DNA of 64,000 nucleotides, taken from positions 22,642,227 through 22,706,226 of the forward strand of contig JAJLRJ010000010.1 in assembly GCA_024195265.1 (NCBI GenBank), written 5' to 3'. Below are positions 42,801-54,800 of the stretch, one piece after another. Position numbers and translations under genes: made by a program. Source of the DNA: Dendrophyllia cribrosa. Taxonomy: Eukaryota; Cnidaria; Anthozoa; Scleractinia; Dendrophylliidae. Numbering within the stretch: position 1 is the stretch's first letter; every line of letters begins with the position of its first letter. The notes below the pieces were generated by a model. That model did no database searches. It saw nothing but the letters and a program-made list of their open reading frames with translations, and was not told the DNA's origin.

Positions 42801-45800
42801 CCTGTATTATTAGTGAAGCGTACGGCCGGTGTACGGAAGTTTACGGTTCTACTTCCGTTGTGAGAACTCGTAATTATTTTTCCGAGTAGCCAGTGTCACT
42901 AACTGAATAATATATGAACCCACTTCACGCAAAAACGGCCCGGATGACATGGCACGTGGTTTCGAGTAATTTGCATTTAAATCAGCTGCTCAAAATGGCG
43001 GAAGCCTTGCGGTATATGTATGTGCATTCAAGGCGCGATTTTTACGGTTTTAATTTTTATTTCCGGACTTTTTAAGCTTCCATCAGTTTAGGGATTGAAG
43101 TGGGTAAAAAAGCTGAAAACTCAAAATCGAGAAAATATGTCGTCCGGGCCCTTTTCGCGTAACGCGGCCCATTTTCTCATGATTTTCTACCAAGCTTACA
43201 GTGAAGATGACTCTACCGTTGCCACTTAAGAAAGTTTTTGATTAGTTTTTGACATCTTCTTGACAACTTTTTGAAGACTTTCGGATGGGTTGCATTTGAT
43301 TTGACCAATCATAATCCCGCAAGAGGTATTGGAGGCGGAGTCATGAAATTTAAACACAGTGTGGTTGTTTCTCTCTTAACTGTCGAGTCTAGTTTAAATG
43401 TGGCGCCATAAAACGGAACCCATTTAAAGTTGTCAAAAACTTTGTCGAATGGCAACGGTAACGTCATCTTCACTGTAAAATAAAGTAGCCATGTCACGAT
43501 ATTTTATGTCGCTTTCGCAAAGGGCAAAATCATCTTCAAATTGAAGAAAGCCTCAAAATAATAGTTTACTAAGGTGGAAAACACAACTAAACAAAAACAA
43601 GAATGGAGAAGATTATGTACTTATTGACTAAGTGGGATGGCCGGATGGGAACATATTTGGCTCCGTCGAGGTCATGGCGTACGGCCCGTGCGCAGCGAGG
43701 TCCGTGCAGTGCGCCATGACCGAGAGCCAAATATTTTCCCATCCGGCCCGACCTAACTCAGTCGATAAGTATTTTATCGTATGACCAATTTGGAGACAAA
43801 AGTACTTGAAATTTTAACGCGCGAGGCCGTCTGCTTTTTCCGGCCCCGCTCGCGCAAATGCTTACGGCCCTCATACGGGACTTTCATCAATGGTTTTGCA
43901 AAGAAAAGGTTCACAGGACCGTACGGGTCATATGATAATAAGACGGTTGCGAACGGCGAACGGCAATTTTTTAAGATGCGCCATCCGTGACGAAGGTCTT
44001 TTAAAAAGTTTACCATCATTTATTAAATAATTATTATGATCAGTATAAATTAGGGTACTTACTCTGACAGTCATACAAAGCGTTAATTTCTATAACATCT
44101 CTGGTACTTAGTCTTCCATCCGGCGTTTCGAAGTCCATGTTCTCATTTCCGATCGCAACAATAGTTGGTTTACCGTTTTTTGTAAAAGCCAGGCGACCAT
44201 AATGCATGATGGACTGGTAGTCGTAGGACACACCCAACTTGTCAATGTCTCGCCAATCGTACTTATCAAACTGGTCTGAAAAACCTGTTAATCACGTAAT
44301 AAACTTAAACTTGTAGTAATCATAAATTATAGGGCGTCTCTAGTTTATCCACCTCGTCTTGACCCCCGGGGGGGGGGGGACTCCCATATAAAAATGACGG
44401 GGGTGCTCGTCGTACCTTTTAGGGGTCAAAATTTGTAGATTGGTACCGCTTAGGGTGCTGAAATCTAAAATGACCACCGTTAGAATTATCGCGGTACCTT
44501 TAAGGGTATGAGCCGAAAAAATATCACAGAATATGACATGTGTTGTTTTAGAATTGGTACCTCTTAGGGATAAAAATTATTTTGAGCCACGCCCATCAAA
44601 CGAGATTCTGGTACCTTTTAGGGTGTTTTTCGATAATTTCCGACGAGCACCTCCGTCATTTTTATACGGGAGCCCCCCCCCCCCCCCCCCCCCCCCCCCG
44701 CGCCCCCGGGGGTCTTGACCTGGTACCCCAGTTTCAGCCACTCCCCCGTTTTTCCTGATTGCCCCCAATATAAAATAATAAGAACTGAGTTGATAAATGT
44801 AGTTTGAGTCCTGCACTTTTTAAAGTTTCACACAATTTGCCTTACCTTTCAAGTGCCACAGAAAATTAAACTATCTATATCACGGCAAATTTTTAATTTT
44901 TGTTGACGTCTTATTTGCCAACAATTGTGGCCTTGGTGTCTTCCCACCATGATATGTCGCAACGGAAGAATCTGGCTATTTAAAAATTCAATAGCAACTT
45001 AACTTGAAAAAGCGTTTCAATCAACAGCGACCTCACCGTGTAAATGGATTGAACGTAAGCATAATTTTAATCAAAATTAATAACATTAACAACGAGAATC
45101 GACAGAAAATTATTGGAGTCAAAAGTTTTGCGGAAACATAACACAAATATTTAGAACGAACGAGGGAACGGATATAAGTAATACTGAGGTAGAACGAAAG
45201 AATTCCTAGCATGAATAAAGATCCATTTATTTGTGAGCAATAATTGCTTCCATCAATAATCATTGAAATAAAAATGTTGATCTTGTCCCATGGGTCGGGC
45301 ATTTGCACTCTTTCAGATGCCCCACCGTGGGGATTTGTACATATAAGCTGACCCCACCGTGGGGCATTTGCAACTTTTTTTAAAAAAAAAGTCAAATGCC
45401 CGACAAATGCCCGACAAATGCCCGGGGGGGATGAGCGGGCTTGGAATTGACGGAGCCATTATTGTCACCTGGCAGTTGTGAAAGTGGTTCACCGTCATCG
45501 TCTGGCAAGTTGGATTTTGCTGTACAGGCAAATTGGAAAAAACCTGACGGGGAGCAGTTGTTCTTCATCTTCAAAGGTGAGCGCTTTTGTTGCATTTGGC
45601 CTTTTCCCGAAGCCCTGTTCGCGAAGTCCTCTCGCTTTTCCTTCAAGAACTTGTCTGCATTTCACAAAATCTCGATCCTTTGCTATGCAATGTTTGATCT
45701 CGTTTTCCCTGAGATGTCTATCTAGGGCCGACAACATAACTCGTAGGCTGTCATGCTCATATTCAGAGCCATCGTTTTTTCGCACTTCAGCAAAGAAAAC

Positions 45801-48800
45801 AACGAGAGTCGCGTCCAATTCTTGGGCTTCATACTTCAAAATGTCGTCTTCTCGGCCCTTGCTTTTAGCCCACGTTTTCCACACATTGACCCACGTATTT
45901 GTGGTTTTTGTCGTATTTTTGTTTTTCGCTTTTTTAGCCAGTTGTTCAATTTCGTCACTCGAAACTTCAGGAAATCTGTCCGCCATTTCTTTGAAAAGAC
46001 AAAAAAATGGAAACATGTCGCTTGGTAGTCATAGAAACCGTGTTATACCACTGCGTCATTGCTGAAATACTTTGAAATACCACTATAACGTCAGAATAGT
46101 TCTGTCATCAGCCAATCAAATGTCCCAAATTTCTGAGCCTATATTATAACTCGTTGTATAGTTATTTTGTCTGTTAGGAATGCAAGAAAACTGTCGAAAC
46201 AGATTTTTTTATCGTGTAAGCAACTAATATATATGGAGTACTTCGCGATGAGAAGCGAATAGTTCAAAGAGTACTTTTGCTTCATATAATTGTTAAATAT
46301 TCCGTATTATAGAATCATGCTTTTTGATAATGTGATGTTTTCTTTAGTTTTACTGGCCCACCAGTTTTGAAATGAGCTCCAAAATGACAAAGTTGAAGGG
46401 CAGTGCAAAAACATGTGATCTAAGGAATACCTGTCAGTGAGACATTGAGGACATATATCATTATCGGATATTTTAGCTTTAAAGAGACTAACTTTTGTTG
46501 GAAGAATATTGTTAATAATTTTATATTGAAACATTGTTATCTTTATGTCATTTTTTATTTGAAAGGGCAGCTCATAAACTCTATGAATGTTTCCTCGGGT
46601 AAAACCATATCTTAAAATTTTACTTTCCGCGGTGGGAGGTAAAAAGACATTTTTTAACATAACAGAGTAAACATTTTTAGTGGAAATTGTGTTTGTATTA
46701 TTTTCATTTTCCGACGATTGCCGATGGGTACTTTTCATTGCTAATTTCCAGGTGGTCGGAATAGAATTAATTAATCCAAAATAAAGAGTGAAAGGCGTTT
46801 GAAAATGAAATTTTTTGGAAAATTGATTAAAAGAAAGGAAATTACCGTCATTGTAAAGGAGGTCTTCGACACATACAATATTTTTTTCAAACCAGCTTTT
46901 ATAAAAGGGTGCTTTACCATTAATTTTTATGTTGCAATTATTCCAAATTATTTCGTTATGGGGAGAAGTGTCCTTTTAAAAGGCGTGTTTTGTGCTTTGC
47001 CAATGTTTCAAGACTTCACGGTAGATGTCTGGGAGGTGGTTAATTTCCAGGGAATTAGCGTGTCAGAAATGACAGTCCTCCGAGGTTTTCCAACGCGGCT
47101 TCAGGGATGATCTGCCAGGATGCATCAGTCCTGGTTTGCAAACGTGGTATCCAAGCAACCTTTAAAGCTTTATTCATCATGTTAAAGTCTGTCATCTTGA
47201 GTCCGCCGTGTTTTCTCTCACCTATAATAGTTGACTTTTTTATCTTTGCTGGTTTTCCATCCCAAATGAAATTGAAAATAAGTTTCTCGATTTCTTTGAT
47301 AACATTTTCTGGGATAACGAGAAGGGACGCGTTGTAAATTAATTTAGAAAGTCCGAACGTTTTAACAATGTTTATTTTCCCGTAAAGTGTGAGGTTTCTT
47401 TTCTTCCAACTATTTAGTGTCTATTCTAAGTTTCGGATTTTTTCTGCAAAATTTAACTCATTGGTTTTGTTTGAGTCGTAAGAAAAAAAACGCCAAGAGC
47501 TTTTATTGGATCCCGAGGCCAACGAAAGTCAAATGGCGTTTCGGCGTTATTTTTCCAGCAACCAAGCCACATTCCCTCAGTCTTTGCAGTGTTAATTTCT
47601 AAACCGGAAAGATATTTGAACTTGTCAAGTATAGTTAGCAGATGGGCGACGGAATCAAGGTCTCGAACAAAAACAGTGGTGTCGTCTGCATATAGAGAGA
47701 CTTTAATTTCTTTCTCACCAACTTTAATGCCTTTTATGGTGACATCATTTTTAATTGCTCTCGCAAGTATTTCTATGCCAATTACGAATAGCAGTCCGGA
47801 CAAAGGACAACCTTGTCTAACACCTCGTTCTAAAGGAAAAAATTCGGACGCAAATCCATTGTTTAGAACGCAGCTGGAAACAATTTTATATAAAATTGTG
47901 ACCCAGTTTTGAATGTCAGATCCGAAATTGAATTTTTTTAAACAGTTGTTAATGAAATCCCATTCAATAGTATCAAAAGCTTTCCTAAAATCTACAAAAA
48001 GAGCGATTCCAGGGATGTTGTTCTTCTCTGTGTACCTCATGATGTCAGAGATTAAACGGATGAAAAAAAGACAATCACTAAATTAAAACCTCCAGATGGT
48101 AGTTTTACCAATGACCAATCGGAAAGCTTACAAGAACAAATGCACTTTTATAAAACACTTTATACATCAAATAAGCATGGATCTCCAGTTTCAAATGATT
48201 CTCTCCGAATTTTCACAGAAAATATCACTCCTTTAGAAAATGTCGATAGTATTGTGCGAAGGATAGACTGCTAGCAGTCCCTCTCTAGATAGTCAAGCGG
48301 GCGAGCAAATACGCGATCGGCGATTGAGTGCCGAGCGAACCGAGGGGGCTCTGGGGAAGCTCTGGCTCTGCCTCTCCCCCAGTTTCCCCTCGGCTCGTTC
48401 GCTCGCTCCAGTCTCGCCGAGCTTGTTTTTGTGATTAGCGCGCCCGCTCGATTGACTGAAAAGGGACAGCTAGCAGTCTATGCGAAGGAAAAGTTACCCA
48501 AGCGGAATGTCTGAGTTCAAAAATGAAAAATCACCGGGAACAGATGGATTTCAAGCGGAATTTTATAAACACTTTTGGAAGGAACTGCATGTTGACATGA
48601 TACACAGCTTTAATTTTGCCTACGATAGTGGGACACTATCGATCTCTCAAAGACGGGGAATCATAACGCTCATTCCGAAACCAAATAAAGATACCACCTT
48701 ACTCGACAACCTCAGACCAATATCACTTCTCAATACCGATTATAAAATTTTAACAAGTCATTGCAAAACGGTTAGAAAAAGTTCTACCAAAAATAATTAA

Positions 48801-51800
48801 CCCGGATCAAACAGGATACATAAAAAACCGATACATTGGTGAAAACATCCGTTTAATCTCTGACATCAACTACAACATATATATACTCAGGGATTTCAGG
48901 AGCATTGTGTCACTGTAGTATAAAGAGTACTACTAAGTCTTTCGGCTCACGAATGTAACTGTGTTTTCTTGTACAACAGATAAATGTATTTGGCGCAGCA
49001 GTTGAATCCCGATAACTCGAACCACCAAGGGAAATCGAAAAAGGTTCGAGTTAGCGGGAGTTGGGAACGAATGACCAAGAACATAGCATAATTGAACAGA
49101 ACAAAACAAAGCCATGGCCACTTTTATTCACTTTTATTCACCGAGTTCCTGTTGACAATTGCTATCAACAAAAACTGTTGACGCAAAGGACAATGTATTG
49201 TAGACACTAATAGCACAGTGTTCTGAATTACATCTGTACATGTGTACTTGGCAAACCAATAGAAACGAGTCGTTATATATAAACCAAAAGAAACGAGTTT
49301 TATTTCATTCTTACTGAGATTTTCTATTGAAATTTGGCGTGTGAAAACCCCGTTCGGGGTTCGCAGCCAATCAGAATAGCGAAACGATTTTCTCACACGT
49401 GAAAAAAGCGTTTCGTCCAATCACAAATGAATAAAATAAACAAATTACAGCATGGGCAGTGATATGTACATTATTTACGCACTTGTTGGTTTGTATCAGA
49501 AATCTCACTCGCTCGCAACATCACCAACTCGTGCGTAAATACCGCACGCCCGCACTGCCCATGAAGTAATCTATATGTTGTACTCGGCACAAACCAAATG
49601 AAACGAGTCATTGTACTCGATGGTCATTGAGCCAACTGACCCATTACGGTACCGAGTACGCAAAGCAGCAAAGAAGGTGCGCGCGCAGGGCAAAGACGCG
49701 TCCATTTAAACGCGCTGGGCATGCTGGATACTATTCTGACGTTTCAAGATGGTGCAAATTTGGTACAAACAATTTTTTTTTCTCGATTCGTTCCGCTAAG
49801 AACAGGAACAAGTAGCTCATCACAAACAAATGACACAGGAAACCCAACGCCAGATTAAAAGCGTCTCCTTCGTCGACGCAATAATAAACTTGTAGAGGAA
49901 TTTATTAGTTATTTAAAATTTCTATCACATTATAAATATGTATTGTCTACACGAGTGAAGCGAGTGGTTTTAATCCAAAGAGGCTATTTCCGAGTTGCCT
50001 TTTGCCTTTGTTTCAAAACGAGTTCAGGTGCGAACCATTCAAATGAAAATAGGTTTGATTTGCATGAAAATGAACTTTTACGTAAAAGTCATTTTATTTT
50101 TAAAAGTTTTGCGCAATGACTTGTTTTGAAACAGAGGTCAAAAGGGACTCGGAAATGGCTTATTTACGAGCGATAGTCAACGTGACCCTCATCGACCATA
50201 GCTCTCGACCAAACGAAAATCCTGCCAGTTGTTCAAAATGTTGCGTAGCTGTAGTTTAGTTCGTTAAACGAGATCTCACTGTCCTCGCAATCTCACAAGT
50301 TTTTTTTCTTTATTTTTTTTATCATGAGCACTGTACTAACATCGTATTATTTACCTTCCAATATGTTCTCCCAGTAGATCTTAACATAGTTATCTCTGTC
50401 ACTTCGTGCTTGTTCGTGAAAGAAGCCTGCAAGAAACAATTGAAAACTGTCAAACGAATATCGCTTTGGGGTATAAAATGTCTCAATTGATATACAACAT
50501 GCTCCAGTTTTTCCAAGTTCTTTGATTGCCAAGGCTTTTTTGATTTTCTTGTTTTCTTAGGCTCATCGTCTAGTAATCGACCGAACACTTGTTTACTGTA
50601 CCGACCACTTATTTACCAAACTAAACTATAAAAACGGAAACACGAGTTGTCGTCTAACCACGACATCGGTTGAGGACGTGAGAGCGCGAGGAATAGTCTG
50701 GAGCGAACTTTATTTTGACTTTCGGTGCTCGCGTTGCCGTCCTACGGCCGAGTTCACGACGCCATTTCGCTGGCTTTCACCTCGAAACCAGAGCGCCATA
50801 GATTTGCTGTCATTTAGCTAAAATTTTCTGTGGAACTGGGCTGGCAGGTGGGAAAACCTCTCGAAATGTGTGGGTAAAGGTGGGAGGCATTCAGCGACCT
50901 CTACCCATTGGCCGCAAATTGGCCTTTTTACTTACAGCCTTAAAATATGAGTAGATATTATATTTCATATCTAATTTGTCCTCTTCTGTTTGCTTGTACC
51001 CAGATTGTACTCTGGATTGTAGCTGTGTTGGTGGCGGTTTTTTGGCGCGCAATGCAAATTACGCGAGCGGCCGCAAGAGGAATGGGGCGAAAGGAATGAA
51101 AATCGTCACTCCCTCCGCCCCCGTTCCGTTCCGTGTCGCGACTTCACCACTCGATTATTTTAGACTGTAAAACAGTCTCTCCGCTTTTCATGCAACCGCC
51201 AGCTACGGAAGCTAAGTCAGCTACCATTGCTTAAACAAGTTACAGTTGCGGTTCCCGAAACGATGGATTAAAGATTACGATTCTCACCAACAGCATGCAT
51301 CATCTCATGAATGATTGTTGGAATAAAATTACAACCGTCTCCAAGGCTTATTGTCTGCCTGCCTGCCTCGAAGTATTTCTTCCCCACTCTGGATGAACAT
51401 CTGAGGAAAAAGTTTACAGTCAACGTTCATTGTTAATTATTATACCCGGAAAATGCCTATAAGCTAATCAAACCGTCATGAGGCCTTACGAGTTTTGGGG
51501 GGGCATAACGTTTATAATTTTCAGGAAAAAATTTCCACTCTCTTCTCGGTGTTTGGATATGCGATGAAATACGGTCTCTCGTGTTTAATATATTACATCA
51601 ATGCGACCTGTCGTACATATACATCTTATAAACCAAGCGCGAGGGCCGTACTGAAGAATACCGTCCCTATGTCTTGACAGTACGAATCGAGCGCAGCGAG
51701 GTCCGTATAGAAAAGTCCGAGGGATGATATTCGCCCAGCACGGTCCCGAGCAGGCTCGGTCAATAAGATATTGACTACTGGTTCCTAATGGAAGGTAAAG

Positions 51801-54800
51801 TGCTGCGAGTAGAAGGTCCAATTATAAAGCATCATATTTCTTAATTGCCCTAAAAAATGTTGGGAGGTACCTAATGTCCAAAATTGATTGTAGTATAAAA
51901 GAGGAAGGAACGAATGAAGAGAGGGAAAGCACGTGTTTGAGCCAGCGTTGCAATGGTCAGCTGTGCTGTTGAACCGCACGAAAGCGAGGCAAGTTAAATA
52001 TGCGCAAAATGTCGAGAATCAAACCGGTATCTGAGTAAAATAGGACTGCTACTCGCTACGCTTGAAGCAATTACACGACTTTGTGCTTACAACAAGCTGT
52101 GGAATTTAAACCAATACGATGTAAGAACCTATTGCCGGTCTGATACTTAGCTACTGGCCCTCTCAACTCTCTAGTCCTCTAATAAATGCATGTTTGGCAA
52201 GCGCCTTAACCGCGGTCAAACAAGAGAAATTTGCAAAAGTTAAGGTTGTCATTTTCACTGTTTAAAGTTTAATGTATTGCCAATACACTGTCAATTTACC
52301 AAACGTTTTGTAAGTTTACTAAAAAAGTTCTAAGCGTTTAAAAACTGTGAACTGCAGAATTGTCGGCGCCATTTGCCAACAATTTTGATCAGGTGCAAAG
52401 AGTTTTGGTCAGTTTCAACGTTAAAAAGCTCATCATTTTGCGAAAAATTAAAAGATAGTCACGTCAACTATTTTTTTTATACATCCTTGCCCATATTTCC
52501 ATTTAATATTAAATAAAATCCCACTAAATAAAACGATAAAACGCCTCGGACGTTTGACCGCGGTGAAGGCAGCGCCGTGACTTGACCAACTTACCCATTC
52601 GTGTTAGCAAACTCAATGTAGTTCTTGTGATGGCCTGGTACATAATCTACAAACCTCAGGCACGTTCTGCTGTTAAACTCTTGCATAGCTTTGCGTACGT
52701 TTGCTCTGATGTGGCCTTGACAAAAAAAAAGTTGAAAAAAGTTAAAAAAGAAACAGAAAGGCAAACATATGTTTTGGTTTTAAATTTAATAGGATAAAAC
52801 AAACAATGAAATCACGAAATTTATCATATGACCCGTACGGTCCTGCGAACCTTTTCTTTGCAAAACCATTGATGAAAGTCCCGTATGAGGGCCGTACGCA
52901 TTTGCGCGAGCGGGGCTGGAAAAAGCCGTACGGCCCTACTACAAAAGCGGAGCCTCGCGCGTTAAGATTTCAAGTAATTTTGTCTCCAAATTGGTCATAT
53001 GATAAAATACTTATTGACTAAGTAAGGTCGGCCGGATGGGAAAATATTTGGCTCTCGGTCATGGCGCACGGACTGTGCATGACCTCGAGCCAAATATTTT
53101 CCAATCCGGCCCTCCCACTTAGTCAATAAGTACATAATCTGCCTACAAGCAAAGACATACGTACTCAGACTTGGAGGGATCCTTAACGGAATAATGCGAC
53201 TGGTCCACAGTCTTTTGCGTGCTCTAATAGCGTTTCTTGAGTTGCCACCACTTTTCAAATACTCCTTCAGTTCATCGTCGCCTTCGAGGTCGATGTCACC
53301 TTGGAAATATCGTTGTACATTTGCTGGGAAACATTAAAAGAAAGGACCTGAAATTTTAAGACTTTCGAGTTACTACTTCTATACTTTGGGAAACCTCTAT
53401 TGCGGGGACACGTCTTCTTTATCTTGTGGCCCTCTAATAAACACTCTTAAAACTAACTCGTAATTACCCACCCTGGATCTGGAGGTCCGTTCTCTGAATA
53501 TCATGAGTGAAATTAACCGTACAAACGGTTAGAAGAAGCTCGCGAGAAAGGCGCCTCGTTGTCGCGGCTTCGCCGCTCAAACTCGCCGTTTCCACTAAAA
53601 AATAAAAACCTCTGGCACCCAGGGTAGTAATTACCTAGCTTTTTTAATACATTTTACTTCCTATACAACTTATGTTTAAATTCTAGAAAAAGATTCACTG
53701 ATAGTTTGACATGAAGCACGATTATATATTATTTGCAACAAACCTCTGTTAGCTTTCTCTATCTGTTCAAAAGCACTTCCATTGGAAAGGACTGTGGCAT
53801 TCCGTGCTACTGACAATGGAACAGACATGGAAATTAGCCACATATATTTAGTTTTAAAATTCAACACATTGATACACTGTCCAAATATAGTCAAAAAGTT
53901 ATCGATATACGCTATGTCTACATGACGTATATCCAACGATGGATGTAAATTTCGCATTTTGACAAGAGAATGCAAAAATGACGGACCGGCCTCGATATTT
54001 TTTCTTCAAACTGTGCTTTGATATCAATGTGTTGAATTATAAAACTATTATATCGCTCAAGCTTGCGTGATATCGCCTAATTTTAGCCGACGAGGCCGTA
54101 GGCACTAAAAAACCTCTGGCACCCAGGGTAGTAATTACCTAGCTTTTTTAATACATTTTACTTCCTATACAACTTATGTTTAAATTCTAGAAAAAGATTC
54201 ACTGATAGTTTGACATGAAGCACGATTATATATTATTTGCAACAAACCTCTGTTAGCTTTCTCTATCTGTTCAAAAGCACTTCCATTGAACTGGACTGTA
54301 GCATTCCGTGCTACTGACAATGGAACAGACATGAAAATTAGCCACATATATTTAGTTTTAAAATTCAACACATTGATACACTGTCCAAATATAGTCAAAA
54401 AGTTATCGATATACGCTATGTCTACATGACATATATCCAACGATGGATGTAAATTTCGCATTTTGACAAGAGAATGCAAAAATGACGGACCGGCCTCGAT
54501 ATTTTTTCTTCAAACTGTGCCCTGATATCAATGTGTTGAATTATAAAACTATTATATCGCTCAAGCTTGCGTGATATCGCCTAATTTTAGCCGACTCGGC
54601 CTACGGCCTCGTCGGCTAAGAATTAGGCGATATCACGCGCGCTTTCGCGCTGTAATAGTTAATTAAAAGTAAAGAATAAGAAAAAAAAATCTACATGGTA
54701 ATGTGAACAAGTGCCATTACATTGTTGGGAAATCATCGTAGCATTACAAGCAGACGAGGAGTGTCTGATTCCCAGGGGGTACTCCTGGAAATTTGTGGTA

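Noticed and set aside
53676..54479. Two 99-residue minus-strand ORFs as separate genes
   Set aside because: They are read-through of the duplicated 66-bp astacin exon into its flanking introns.
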